Of a DNA stretch of 64,000 nucleotides, positions 46,172 to 55,371 are shown one piece after another; position 1 is the first letter of the stretch; each line of letters begins with the position of its first letter. The notes below the pieces were generated by a model. It was not told where the DNA came from. It did not search any database and saw only the letters and a program-made list of their open reading frames with translations. The stretch comes from Desmospora activa DSM 45169. GTDB taxonomy: Bacteria; Bacillota; Bacilli; Thermoactinomycetales; DSM-45169. The stretch lies in the NCBI RefSeq assembly GCF_003046315.1, contig NZ_PZZP01000001.1, forward strand, positions 1,612,001-1,676,000. Reading direction: 5' to 3'. The position numbers and the translations under genes were made by a program.

Positions 46172-46286
46172 GCGGTGCATTTATAAACTGAATCAACACT
46201 CCTTTTCGTTGCGTCCACTCATTCGAAAGTTGTAATATAAGACTCAAGATTTAGCGATTGTGGAAACAAGAGAAGGAGTTGGATTC

Positions 46287-47609
46287 ATGGCCAAGTACCA
46301 ATTTACCCCTGCTCAAGCCCTTGTATTGGGTTTTGGCATGATGATCTTGATTGGAACTATACTTTTGTCATTACCGATTGCAACGGAGAGCGGGGAGCCA
46401 CTTCCCATTCTCGATGCGCTGTTTACAGCGACTTCTGCCGTCTGTGTGACAGGCTTGGTTGTGGTTGATACCGGCTCTACCTTTAGCACTTTTGGCGAAT
46501 GTGTCATCATGCTTTTAATTCAAGTTGGCGGCCTTGGATTTATGACCTTCGGTATTGTGTTCGCCCTGTTGTTGGGCAAAAAAATCGGCATCAAAGAACG
46601 GCTGATTCTGCAACAAACCTTTCACCAAACGAAGCTGCAAGGGTTGGTGAAACTGGCATTACTTGTTCTAACCCTCACCTTGATCATTGAAGGAATCGGC
46701 TTCACCCTGTTGGCGATTCGTTGGATTCCGGAATGGGGATGGAGTGAAGGGCTTTATCTCGCCTTATTTCATACCATCTCCGCCTTTAACAACGCCGGAT
46801 TTGATCTGTTTGGCGACAGCCTGATCGGATATGTAGGCGATCCTCTCATCAACCTGACGATCACGGCGCTATTTATCTTGGGAGGTATTGGGTTTGTGGT
46901 GATCGCGGAAATCCTGCAATACCCTTCCACTAGGCGACTCAGCCTTCATACCAAGCTGGTTTTGTCGGTCACCGGCGGTTTAATTTTGATCGGTACCGTC
47001 ATCATCCTGATCATTGAATGGAGAAACCCTGAAACATTGGCCTCCATGCCGCTCGCCACCAAGTTCTTTGCTTCGTTTTTCCAAGGCGTCACTCCGCGAA
47101 CAGCGGGCTTTAGTACGATGGATATCGCTGATATGTACCCTGCCACACAATTTATCATCATTATGTTGATGTTTGTGGGAGCATCACCCAGCTCCACCGG
47201 CGGCGGTATTAAGACAACCACTTTTATCCTTGTCTTGTTGGCGGTATGGGCCATGATCCGCGGAAAGGCGGATGTTGTGGCGTTTCAGCGCAGAATCCCC
47301 CATGAACAAGTGTACCGGGCGTTGACAGTGTTAGTGATCGCTCTTTCTCTGATTATCGTGGTAACCATTTTACTTACCTTGACTGATCATACCGATCTGA
47401 TGACTTCCTTATTTGAAACGGTCTCTGCTGCCGGCACCGTCGGTCTCTCTTTAGGCCTTACCTCTGAGCTCACCCCGTTGGGTAAAATACTGATCACCAT
47501 TACGATGTTCGCCGGAAGATTAGGCCCCATGACCCTGGCGTTTGCCATTGCCCAACGGGTAGAAACAAAAAATTTCCGTTATCCCGAGGAAAAGCCGTTA
47601 ATCGGTTAA
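46287..47609 (+). CDS. KtrB/TrkH-type potassium transporter membrane subunit
   Basis: This 440-residue protein has four M1-P-M2 repeats. The filter regions are SAVCVTGLVVVDT, AFNNAGFDLF, TPRTAGFSTMD and SAAGTVGLSLG, each with the conserved glycine of K+ channels. These proteins move K+ (and Na+) through a KtrA/TrkA-gated pore; no gating subunit gene is adjacent. The start is ATG 46287 with GAAGGAG upstream; a longer frame begins at GTG 46260. A strong terminator follows. Confidence 0.92.
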   Translation: MAKYQFTPAQALVLGFGMMILIGTILLSLPIATESGEPLPILDALFTATSAVCVTGLVVVDTGSTFSTFGECVIMLLIQVGGLGFMTFGIVFALLLGKKIGIKERLILQQTFHQTKLQGLVKLALLVLTLTLIIEGIGFTLLAIRWIPEWGWSEGLYLALFHTISAFNNAGFDLFGDSLIGYVGDPLINLTITALFILGGIGFVVIAEILQYPSTRRLSLHTKLVLSVTGGLILIGTVIILIIEWRNPETLASMPLATKFFASFFQGVTPRTAGFSTMDIADMYPATQFIIIMLMFVGASPSSTGGGIKTTTFILVLLAVWAMIRGKADVVAFQRRIPHEQVYRALTVLVIALSLIIVVTILLTLTDHTDLMTSLFETVSAAGTVGLSLGLTSELTPLGKILITITMFAGRLGPMTLAFAIAQRVETKNFRYPEEKPLIG

Positions 47610-47623
47610 TATCCATATGGAAA

Positions 47624-47657
47624 AACAACGGGCGGAGTCTCTCCCTCCGTTGTTTTG
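47624..47657 (+). terminator. Terminator of the potassium transporter gene
   Basis: AACAACGG and CCGTTGTT pair, with an inner GGA/TCC, followed by TTGTT. A second small dyad (CCTCAC/GTGAGG) lies at about 47685-47701 with no T-run. Confidence 0.8.
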
Positions 47658-47756
47658 TTATTTCAAACAAAAAAGAGAGTTGAACCTCACCCAACGTGAG
47701 GTCTTATCCTAATGTTGCCGATAATAAAACGATGCCTCGTTTTAGCGCTTAATCAA

Positions 47757-47784
47757 ATGAGACTGCCTTAGTAGGCAGTCTCAT
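47757..47784 (-). terminator. Terminator of the OmpA-domain lipoprotein gene
   Basis: Perfect 12-bp arms ATGAGACTGCCT and AGGCAGTCTCAT around a 4-base loop, followed on the minus strand by TTGATT. It sits 8 bases past the stop. Confidence 0.75.
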
Positions 47785-47791
47785 TCTCTGT

Positions 47792-48505
47792 TCAATCGGG
47801 TATGACAGTGATTTCCACCCGACGATTCTTTTGGCGGCCTTCGGTGGTGTCGTTGGAGGCGACAGGCTTCGATTCACCAAACCCTTGGATTTCCAACAAG
47901 GATTCCGATACCTCCAGTTTATCCGTCAGGGCTTGTTTTACTGCTTGTGCCCGTTTTTCCGACAACTGTTTATTGTAGGAAGCCGACCCGCGACTATCAG
48001 TGTGCCCATCAATTCGAAAGGTGGCGTTCTTCGACTTCTTGATCGACTGAGCGATCTGCCCCAGGGCATAATAGGCGTCTTTCCTTAACTTGTAGGAATC
48101 CGTATCAAAGAGGACGTTTTCAGGGATGGTGATCACCACATCTTTTTTACCAGAGCTTATGCTCACATCCGGGGGGATATAGCTGGGCGGCTGATAGTCA
48201 AAATCGGGGGGAGCGTACTTCGGAGGTTCGTATGGATCCGGCGGCACATAGGACGGCGGTGGTTTATATGGATCAGGAGGAATATAAGGGTCTGGGGGGA
48301 CATAGGGATCCGGTGGGACATAGCCCCCGTTGTTCCCTTTTTTATTTTCATCCTTTTCATCATTTACTTCTCTCGCTGCGCTGTCTTCTGCGTTCGTTTG
48401 CTTTTCGACGGCTTCCCCTTCCTCGGAAGTTACTTCCTTGTCGCCGGAGCATCCTGTGAGGAGAATGAGAGAAAGGAAAAAGATGAGCCCGACTCTCTGT
48501 ATCAT
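47792..48505 (-). CDS. OmpA-domain lipoprotein with proline-rich PPDPY-repeat stalk
   Basis: This 237-residue protein has a lipobox at LTG-Cys19, an acidic linker (20-58), a stalk of PPDPY-type repeats at about 62-113, and a C-terminal OmpA/MotB peptidoglycan-binding domain (about 125-235; NVLFDTDSYKL, RIDGHTDSRGSASYNKQLSE, GFGESKPVASNDTTEGRQKN). It would be tethered to the membrane outer face and span to the cell wall. ATG 48505 has AAAGGAG upstream; the longer frame starts 57 bases earlier without support. OmpA-domain lipoproteins are known but uncommon in Gram-positives. Confidence 0.88.
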   Translation of the reverse strand: MIQRVGLIFFLSLILLTGCSGDKEVTSEEGEAVEKQTNAEDSAAREVNDEKDENKKGNNGGYVPPDPYVPPDPYIPPDPYKPPPSYVPPDPYEPPKYAPPDFDYQPPSYIPPDVSISSGKKDVVITIPENVLFDTDSYKLRKDAYYALGQIAQSIKKSKNATFRIDGHTDSRGSASYNKQLSEKRAQAVKQALTDKLEVSESLLEIQGFGESKPVASNDTTEGRQKNRRVEITVIPD

Positions 48506-48747
48506 TGGAATCTCCTTTCCATATGGAAGATACATCCATGATAGAAGAAGATGGAAGGTCACGCAATACGATTAATGGATGAATTGGATATAGGAAAACC
48601 GGTGTATATGTATTGAAAAGTCAACACGGCTAGGGCCAAGCTCGATAGTTTGAATCGTATAAAAAGTGATCACCCGTATCTCCGTCCCATCAAGCATTCA
48701 TTTAAAATTTCGCTTCTATGTATTCTTTTTCTGCAATTTATGTGAAT

Positions 48748-48780
48748 AACAACCCCTCATTGATCAAGTGAGGGATTGTT
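48748..48780 (-). terminator. Hairpin at the end of the GH42 gene
   Basis: AACAA-CCCCTCA and TGAGGGA-TTGTT pair around 9 bases and include the stop codon of the beta-galactosidase gene. TTGTTATTC follows on the minus strand. Confidence 0.55.
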
Positions 48781-50839
48781 TTGTTGAACCATCAAGCAGG
48801 AGAGTGCCATAGGGAGCGATCGTGGTGGAACCGAAGTGAACCTGGTCTGTCAGCAGATCTTTTGACTTGCGATTTAAGTGTATGGTCCTTGAATCAGCCG
48901 CGTAATTTAAGAGAAAAATGATCGTTTCTCCAGTCGAATCATCGCGGCGAATACTCAATTCTACTTCTTTCGGCAGAATTAACCAATCCGCGGTAGGAGA
49001 TTTTAGGCCGAGAAGATTGATGAAGCAGTCAGCCGTTTCCTCGTTAAAAACGGCTCCGTAATAATAGGAAGTACCGCTTCCAAACTCGTTTCTCACCAGG
49101 GCCGGTTTCCCCTGATAATAGCCGTCTTGGTAAGTGGCCAAAATTTCAGCACTGGGGGAGTCGATATACAGGATGTCGTTAAAACCCTCCGCCATCGTTG
49201 TGACATTCTCCCCATGCCACCATTCTACGCGAGGTGGCTGTTCATAAGGGCCGATTCGTGTAAAATCCTCCACCGTCACACCGCACAACTCCGCGATTGG
49301 GCCGGGGAATGGACGCACCTCGCAAATACCGGATGAATTCTTGTACCCGGAGCGGCACCCCAATATCAGCTGCCCGCCGCTACGCACGTATTCCGTCAAT
49401 AGATGCGCCGTTTCATCTGAGAGAATGGTCGGATGGGGATAGACGAGGAGCTTGTATTTGCGCAACTCTTCCAGTGTGATCCCCTTCTTTAAGAAGAGGG
49501 CGTCAACAGGAATATGGTTATACTGAAAGGCCTTAAACCAGGATTGGACGCTTGTTTTCTCATAGGGGCCGTGCCAGTTATCCAGTTCACCGTCCCACTC
49601 GTTATCGTAATCCTTCACAATCGCCACCTCGGCCTTCACGTTCTTCCCGACCAGAGAGCGACCGACTTTTTGCAATTCCTCCCCCACCTGGGATGCCTCC
49701 TTCAACCGGCGGTTGGGGCGGTTATGGACATCATTGATCCCGTGCCAATAGATCTCCGTCCCCATCGGCGCCGTCCGCCAGCGGAAGTAAAGGACCATAT
49801 CGGCGCCATGGGCGATCGACTGATAGGTCCACAACCGCATCTGCCCCGGTTTCGGAGATGGCTGCTCAATCCGATTCACCCAGCCGCCTGGACCGGACTG
49901 CTGTTCCATGATACAAAAATGGGGTGAAATGCTGCGAACAATGCTCAGATTCCAACTCCATTTGCGATCCAAGAGCGGTTCTTCCCCTTCGTCGGGAAAG
50001 AGGGTACTAAAGTTGGGGTATGAATCAAAAGAGATAAAATCCAACAATTCATCGGTCATCCGATGGCTGTCCAAGTGTCCAAAGATGCCGTTTGTTGTGA
50101 CAAAGTGATTTGGCGCCGTCTCTCGGATGATGTCCGCCTGCAGTTTGGCGAAAGAAATGGCGCTATCGGAGAAGAACCGTTTTTCATCCAGTGCCTGGTG
50201 CGGATTGGGAGAATCGCTCACCGTCGGCCGGATCAGATGGACCTGCTCCCACTCTGTATAGGTCTGATTCCAAAACACGGTTCCCCACGCCTCATTCAAC
50301 CGGTCCAAACTACCATATTGACCCTTCAACCATTGCCGGAACGCCTGGTGATCCGCTTCCGAATAAAAGACATCTATCTCGCAATTGAGCTCGTTGTCAA
50401 TCTGCCAACCGATCACCGCCGGGTGATCCCGGTAATGTGCCACCATCTTTCTCACGATACGGGCGGAAAGCTCCCGGTATACTGGGGCATTGTAGTTGTA
50501 ATGGCGTCGCTGACCGTGTTGATACTGAATTCCCTCCTGTGATACATTCAATACTTCTGGATAACGATGGGTCAGCCATGCCGGAGGCGTGGCCGTCGGC
50601 GTTCCAAGGATGACCTGAAGCCCATGTTCATGAGCGAGATCGATCGCCCGATCAAACAAATCATACTGAAACTCCCCTTCCCGAGGTTCAAAAATAGACC
50701 AGGCAAACTCAGCCATCCGAACAACAGAGAAGCCCATTTCCCTCATCCGACGGTAATCATCGGACCAAAGCTTTTCCGGCCAGTGCTCTGGATAGTAACA
50801 GACACCCAGTCGAAAATCGGACGTTTGAAAGGATTTCAT
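48764..50839 (-). CDS. GH42 beta-galactosidase
   Basis: This 691-residue glycosidase has the GH42 (beta/alpha)8 domain (1-390) with acid/base Glu150 (WQIDNELN) and nucleophile Glu312 (IMEQQSGPGGW). A trimerisation domain follows (about 395-600; EVAIVKDYDNEWDGEL), then a small C-terminal beta domain. There is no signal peptide, so it acts in the cytosol on imported galactosides. It is the last gene of the ABC operon, with AGGGAGGAA before the ATG. The length is normal for the family. Confidence 0.93.
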   Translation of the reverse strand: MKSFQTSDFRLGVCYYPEHWPEKLWSDDYRRMREMGFSVVRMAEFAWSIFEPREGEFQYDLFDRAIDLAHEHGLQVILGTPTATPPAWLTHRYPEVLNVSQEGIQYQHGQRRHYNYNAPVYRELSARIVRKMVAHYRDHPAVIGWQIDNELNCEIDVFYSEADHQAFRQWLKGQYGSLDRLNEAWGTVFWNQTYTEWEQVHLIRPTVSDSPNPHQALDEKRFFSDSAISFAKLQADIIRETAPNHFVTTNGIFGHLDSHRMTDELLDFISFDSYPNFSTLFPDEGEEPLLDRKWSWNLSIVRSISPHFCIMEQQSGPGGWVNRIEQPSPKPGQMRLWTYQSIAHGADMVLYFRWRTAPMGTEIYWHGINDVHNRPNRRLKEASQVGEELQKVGRSLVGKNVKAEVAIVKDYDNEWDGELDNWHGPYEKTSVQSWFKAFQYNHIPVDALFLKKGITLEELRKYKLLVYPHPTILSDETAHLLTEYVRSGGQLILGCRSGYKNSSGICEVRPFPGPIAELCGVTVEDFTRIGPYEQPPRVEWWHGENVTTMAEGFNDILYIDSPSAEILATYQDGYYQGKPALVRNEFGSGTSYYYGAVFNEETADCFINLLGLKSPTADWLILPKEVELSIRRDDSTGETIIFLLNYAADSRTIHLNRKSKDLLTDQVHFGSTTIAPYGTLLLDGSTKQSLT

Positions 50840-50861
50840 GATTGAAGTTCCTCCCTATGGA

Positions 50862-51773
50862 TTAGGATTTGATACTTCCCATGGCGATGCCGGAAACGAT
50901 GTATTTTCGCAGCAAGGGAAACAGAATCAGCATCGGCAGAATCGACAGAAATGCCCCGATCAGAATCAACGGATACAGAGGTTCTCCGGCTCCTGCGGTA
51001 TTCAAGTTGGCCATCCAGATCTGTAGGCCAACAGTCAAAGGAAAAAGCTCCATCTTGCTGAGCAAAACCAAGGGGAGAAAAAAGTTGTTCCATGTGCTGA
51101 TGAAAATGATCAGAAACAATGTGGCCAGCCCCGGACGGATGATCGCTAACGCGATTCGGAAAAAGATGCCGAAATCGCTGCAACCATCCACCCTACCGGA
51201 GTCGATCAACTCCCTGGGCATCGTTTCTTTGATATATACCAGCATGAAATAGACACCGAAGGGTTGAACCAACATCGGTAAAATCACACCGGCGTAAGTA
51301 TCGATCAAACCTAAAGCCTTTACCAGCAAAAAGATAGGAATGGTCATGGCGGCTGCCGGCACCATCAACGATCCCAAAACGGCGAGGAAGAGAGGCCGTT
51401 TCCCGCGGAAGGTGTACATCGCGATTGCATAACCTGCCATGGCGCTGATCAGGGTACCCAGCAACGCCGCCCCTCCGGCATAGATTACGGAATTGACCAC
51501 CCACTGCCAAAAAACGCCTCCTTGATGAGTGTGCAACCACTTTAGGTTGGAGAAGAAATGTAGCTGATCCGGAAAGGTCAGCATCGGTGTACTGAACAAC
51601 TGTTCCGTCGACTTGGTCATCGATACAAGGAGCCAATACAGGGGAAGTAGGAAATAGAAAGCCATCACCAGCAACAACACCATCGATACCGTCGTTTTTG
51701 AAGCGGATTGAACGGCAGCGTTGCGATGATGTTTCCGTTGGAGACTCGTTACCATGAATGAACTCCCTTTCAT
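50862..51773 (-). CDS. Carbohydrate ABC transporter permease (MalG type)
   Basis: This 303-residue permease has six helices and the EAA loop ELIDSGRVDGCSDFGIFFRIALAIIRPGLA. Two starts are plausible: ATG 51773, overlapping the upstream stop with AGGGAGGGAG before it, and ATG 51755, seven bases after GGGAG. It pairs with the MalF-type permease to move the sugar. No ATPase gene is linked, which is usual for such systems that share MsmK/MsmX. Confidence 0.92.
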   Translation of the reverse strand: MKGSSFMVTSLQRKHHRNAAVQSASKTTVSMVLLLVMAFYFLLPLYWLLVSMTKSTEQLFSTPMLTFPDQLHFFSNLKWLHTHQGGVFWQWVVNSVIYAGGAALLGTLISAMAGYAIAMYTFRGKRPLFLAVLGSLMVPAAAMTIPIFLLVKALGLIDTYAGVILPMLVQPFGVYFMLVYIKETMPRELIDSGRVDGCSDFGIFFRIALAIIRPGLATLFLIIFISTWNNFFLPLVLLSKMELFPLTVGLQIWMANLNTAGAGEPLYPLILIGAFLSILPMLILFPLLRKYIVSGIAMGSIKS

Positions 51774-52720
51774 GTATCTACTCCCTCCCTTTTTTCATCG
51801 ATTCGAGCGGAAGCAAACCGCTTTGTTTTCTTACCCGACTGAACTTGTTTCCGCCCTCCGATTGTTCCGTCGGCGGTGGCGATCATAAACAACATCGAAG
51901 CCATAAACGTAATCAGTACCAAGATAATGGAGAGAGTGGCAGAATACGTGAAATTCCCATAGGCAAAGGCCATATTGTAAATGTCCATATTCGGCGTGAA
52001 AGATGAAGGAATGCTGGTGAGATTGGATAGAATGAAGGGCTCATTAAAGAGTTGCAGGGAACCGATGATGGAGAGAACGGCAGTCATAATGATGACCGGC
52101 TTCAATAAGGGAATCTTGATGTAAAGTGCCATCTTCCACTCGCTGCACCCATCCAACTTGGCCGCTTCGTATAACTCCAGTGGAATTGAAGTTAGACTGG
52201 CAAAGTAGATCGTCATGTTATAGCCGGTCCATGCCCATACAGCCATATTAGCGATTCCGTACAAAACCAGGTCCGACGATAAAAGATCCAAAGGCTTTCC
52301 TCCGGTCAATATACCGAATACATGAAGGAGCGGATTCAATTCCGGAGAATATAAAAACCCCCACATAATCGCCGCTATGACACCGGGAACCGCATAGGGC
52401 AAAAAATAGATCAGACGAAAAAGAGTTTTCCCTTTGATAAACGGACTGTCCAGTAAAAGCGCCAGCGCTAGCGCCAAAAAGAGCATGACAGACACCTGAA
52501 CCACGCCATAATAGGCCACCCGATAGATCGAGTACCAAAAATCATAGTCCTGCCAGGCGGTTAGATAGTTTTCCAATCCTACAAAACGATTGGAACCCCC
52601 TTGGTTCACAAAAAAGCTTAAATACAAGGAATATAAAAAGGGAAAGACAAAAAACAACGCAAACAACAGCAGAAAAGGGAGTAAAAAGAGATATGGAGCT
52701 CGCCGTTGGATCGGGTTCAT
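51770..52720 (-). CDS. Carbohydrate ABC transporter permease (MalF type)
   Basis: This 316-residue permease has six helices and the EAA loop ELYEAAKLDGCSEWKMALYIKIPLLKPVI. ATG 52720 (MNPIQRRAPYLF) has GAGGGA upstream and matches the family start; the longer frame from 52756 lacks a ribosome site. It overlaps the next permease gene by 4 bases. Confidence 0.92.
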   Translation of the reverse strand: MNPIQRRAPYLFLLPFLLLFALFFVFPFLYSLYLSFFVNQGGSNRFVGLENYLTAWQDYDFWYSIYRVAYYGVVQVSVMLFLALALALLLDSPFIKGKTLFRLIYFLPYAVPGVIAAIMWGFLYSPELNPLLHVFGILTGGKPLDLLSSDLVLYGIANMAVWAWTGYNMTIYFASLTSIPLELYEAAKLDGCSEWKMALYIKIPLLKPVIIMTAVLSIIGSLQLFNEPFILSNLTSIPSSFTPNMDIYNMAFAYGNFTYSATLSIILVLITFMASMLFMIATADGTIGGRKQVQSGKKTKRFASARIDEKREGVDT

Positions 52721-52802
52721 CAACCATCCCTCACTTTTATAGAAGTTCTCCCCCATGATTTTTCAAATGTCAGCGTTGTCGATCCTACAGAACACACTTA
52801 AG

Positions 52803-54260
52803 CTACACACTTGAACGGCGAACTCTCCAAGTAAGTACGCCCAAGCCAGCTAACACCAGTAAAACAGGTATTGCTGGGGAGTTAATCGCCCCCCCAACCG
52901 ATTCACCGGAAGTACCCGCTTCTTCGTCCTCGACTACCTTATACCCCATCGATTTGGCAAACACCGTCACACTGCGCTGCAGATTGTCCAATGCCTCATC
53001 CCAGGATTGTTCTCCTGTCGCTGCTTTGGTAAATTCAATCGTCATCTGGTTGTAGACAAAGTCCGTCCATGGACTCCACTGAAAGGATGTATTGACACTG
53101 TTGGCGGCTTTCTCGAACACAGGTCCAGATACCTGATTGCTGAGTGCCGGGTTGGGTTCGGAAAACTCCGGCAATTGAACGCCGTATTTGTTCGCCGGTA
53201 CCTGTCCGCGTCCTCCCTCTTTGATCCCTTTAATATCCATCTCTAAACCTTTACGGCTGCTATTGATCCAAGCGGCAAACAGTGCGGCCGCCTCGGGGTG
53301 AGCCGACTGCTTTGTCACCGCATTGGAGGAGCCTCCCCAGTTTCCCGTCTGAAAAGATCCATCTTTTTCCCACTGCGGGATATCTACCGCTTTCCAATTT
53401 TTCGTCTCCGGTTTTACATAGGGTTCAATCATATAGGTGGGAGACCAGGCGGCACCAATGGCACTGGCGTACTTGCCTTTGCCGATGTTGCTCTCCCATG
53501 ATGGGGTATAGTCATTGGTCGCATCGACATACCCCTTATCGATCAAATCCCCCCAAAAATTAATCACCTTTTTTGCTTCGGGACTGTTCAAATTGATCTT
53601 CCACCCGTCAGAAGTGCGTTGAAAAGGTTGAACACCCGCCTGCCACAACATCCCCGTAATCCACCCGCCGTTATTGACGGGAAAATAAGCCATGGATTGA
53701 TCGGGGTTCTTTTGGTGTAACTCTTTTGCATTTTCTGCAAATTCATCCCATGTTTCTGGTTGTGAAAGGCCGTATTTCTCAAATACATCCGGCCGAAAGA
53801 GTAAAACTAGCGGCCCGATGTCTTCAGGAATAGCGTAAACGTGTTCTCCACGTCTAGTTTGCTCCCATGTCCACGGTTGAAAAAACGGTTCGTATCGGTC
53901 GACATACTCCGATATATCGAGAAGGCCACCTGAATCAATGAATTTCGGCAGGTACTGATACTCAATTTGTACCACGTCTGGAGCCCCCGTTCCGGCCATG
54001 ATTGCTGTCGTTAACTTGTTGTATTGGGGCTTCCCTGCTCCGATCAGAAAGGGTTTCACCTCGATATTGGGGTAAACGTTGTTAAATTCCTTAATCACCT
54101 TGTCTGTATTGGCAGTCCAAGTCCACCAAGTAATCGTAACCTCCTCTTCAAAGGACGGGTAATCGGGTGTTGGAATTTCCTCAGCGACAGCAATCGATGT
54201 ACTCCCGATCATGAAAAAGACAGCAGTGAGAACGGACCCAATCCACTTACCATGCTTCAT
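52803..54260 (-). CDS. Sugar ABC transporter substrate-binding protein with C-terminal membrane anchor
   Basis: This 485-residue family 1 binding protein has a type I signal peptide ending near AVA-EE (about residue 26) and no lipobox cysteine. The body has EEEVTITWWTWTANTDKVIK and APDVVQIEYQYLPKFID. After a Gly/Ser/Glu linker, residues about 460-478 (PAIPVLLVLAGLGVLTW) form a membrane helix, followed by RVRRSSV. It is therefore tethered by a C-terminal helix, whereas Firmicutes homologues are normally lipoproteins. GGGGAG precedes the ATG. It is the first gene of the GH42 operon. Confidence 0.92.
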   Translation of the reverse strand: MKHGKWIGSVLTAVFFMIGSTSIAVAEEIPTPDYPSFEEEVTITWWTWTANTDKVIKEFNNVYPNIEVKPFLIGAGKPQYNKLTTAIMAGTGAPDVVQIEYQYLPKFIDSGGLLDISEYVDRYEPFFQPWTWEQTRRGEHVYAIPEDIGPLVLLFRPDVFEKYGLSQPETWDEFAENAKELHQKNPDQSMAYFPVNNGGWITGMLWQAGVQPFQRTSDGWKINLNSPEAKKVINFWGDLIDKGYVDATNDYTPSWESNIGKGKYASAIGAAWSPTYMIEPYVKPETKNWKAVDIPQWEKDGSFQTGNWGGSSNAVTKQSAHPEAAALFAAWINSSRKGLEMDIKGIKEGGRGQVPANKYGVQLPEFSEPNPALSNQVSGPVFEKAANSVNTSFQWSPWTDFVYNQMTIEFTKAATGEQSWDEALDNLQRSVTVFAKSMGYKVVEDEEAGTSGESVGGAINSPAIPVLLVLAGLGVLTWRVRRSSV

Positions 54261-54279
54261 TGGACCACTCCCCGTCTAA

Positions 54280-54322
54280 TTGTACGTACAAATATCTCCT
54301 TGACTTTGATTGTAGGTACAAT
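54280..54322. promoter_or_regulatory. Paired TTGTAC-N-TACAA palindromes in the GH42-operon promoter
   Basis: TTGTACGTACAA (54280-54291) and ATTGTAGGTACAAT (54309-54322) have centres 30 bases apart, about three helical turns. The second covers the -10 box. They look like AraR/GntR-type operators, yet the nearest regulator is RpiR-type, so the binding protein is uncertain. Confidence 0.7.
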
Positions 54323-54337
54323 TGAAAGCGCTGTCAA
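54309..54337 (-). promoter_or_regulatory. GH42-operon promoter with cre site
   Basis: TTGACA (54332-54337) and TACAAT (54309-54314) are exactly 17 bases apart. TGACAGCGCTTTCA (54323-54336, minus strand) fits the CcpA cre consensus TGWNANCGNTNWCA at every position and overlaps the -35, predicting glucose repression. Confidence 0.8.
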
Positions 54338-54404
54338 TACAGTTTTGCAATAAAATCTGAATAATAGAATATTTATGAGGGATCGAGAGAAAACCTCTAA
54401 TGTG

Positions 54405-54429
54405 GAAAGACTCACCCCGGCCCGAGTCT
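54405..54429 (-). terminator. Terminator between the RpiR gene and the sugar operon
   Basis: AGACTC and GAGTCT pair across 10 bases on the minus strand, followed by TTCC. A second small dyad (TCTACA/TGTAGA) precedes it. Confidence 0.5.
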
Positions 54430-54492
54430 ACAGCGAAGGGTGTAGAGCTTTCCATTTTCTTTTTATCATCTGGGCAAAACGATTATTTAACC

Positions 54493-55356
54493 CTAATCCC
54501 CCGTGAAATAGATGCCTTCCTTTTTCCACAACTCCTCCATCTCCTGCAAGCGGCGGGCGGTAATGGAGTGGTGTTCCCGGCCGACGGCGGTAACGAGGGC
54601 ATTGATCAGACTGAGGGGGGCCGTAAAGGAATCTACAATTGAAGGAAGCCGGCTGGAAGCGGTCAACACTGTATCACCCGCTCCAACCAAGGGAGAGGTG
54701 TGAGAATCGGTAATCGCGAGAATCGGAACATTGCGGGAGCGGACAAATTGGAGGGCCTGTACCGTACGGGAGGTAACCCGGGGAAAACCAATCCCGACGA
54801 CGAGATCTTTCTCTCCTAAGGGAGAAAGTTTCTCCAGCATCGTATCCGAGCTTTCGATCAATTCCGTATCCGAATGGATCAAGTGTAGATAGAAAGTGAA
54901 AAAGTATCCGAGAGCATGGGAACTGCGAAAGGCGACAACCCGAATCCGGCTTGCACCGTTGATTCGATCGACGGCCTCCTTAAAAGCGGCACCATCCAGT
55001 CCGTTCATCGTTTGCCTCAAGTTGGAGAGGTCATCCTTGAGGATTTCGTAGGCAATCCGGGACTCCTCCGGATAGACCTCTTCAGATATCTTCAGCCTCT
55101 CCACGGTAGTCAACCGTTCCCGAAACTCCCGCTGCAAGCTTTTCTGCATTTCCGTATATCCGGAAAAACCGAGAGAGACGGCAAAGCGTACCACTGTCGC
55201 TTCCCCGACACCAGCTTCTTCCGCCAGCTTCGCCGCAGTCAGGAATGGGGCACTTTCGGAGTGTTTCTCCAGACAGGAAGCGATTTTTTTGTGAGCCCGA
55301 CTCATCTCCCCACTCTTATTCCGGATTCGATCCCATACGCGATCCCGTTCTTCCAT
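54493..55356 (-). CDS. RpiR/MurR-family transcriptional regulator
   Basis: This 287-residue protein has an N-terminal HTH_6 domain (1-77; ACLEKHSE-like start, AKLAEEAGVGEATVVRFAVS) and a SIS sugar-phosphate-binding domain (about 125-255; RIRVVAFRSSHALGYFFTFY, GEKDLVVGIGFPRVTSRTV). It should respond to a phosphosugar. ATG 55356 follows AGGCGG at 9 bases. It lies 15 bases after the aminomutase-like gene and is co-transcribed with it. The GGAAT-N4-ATTYC array in front of that gene is its likely target. Confidence 0.9.
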   Translation of the reverse strand: MEERDRVWDRIRNKSGEMSRAHKKIASCLEKHSESAPFLTAAKLAEEAGVGEATVVRFAVSLGFSGYTEMQKSLQREFRERLTTVERLKISEEVYPEESRIAYEILKDDLSNLRQTMNGLDGAAFKEAVDRINGASRIRVVAFRSSHALGYFFTFYLHLIHSDTELIESSDTMLEKLSPLGEKDLVVGIGFPRVTSRTVQALQFVRSRNVPILAITDSHTSPLVGAGDTVLTASSRLPSIVDSFTAPLSLINALVTAVGREHHSITARRLQEMEELWKKEGIYFTGD

Positions 55357-55371
55357 CCCTATCAACCGCCT

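Noticed and set aside
46056..46286. Riboswitch (c-di-AMP type) upstream of the potassium transporter
   Set aside because: The gap holds a terminator and about 115 bases with no ydaO-type conserved core that I can see.
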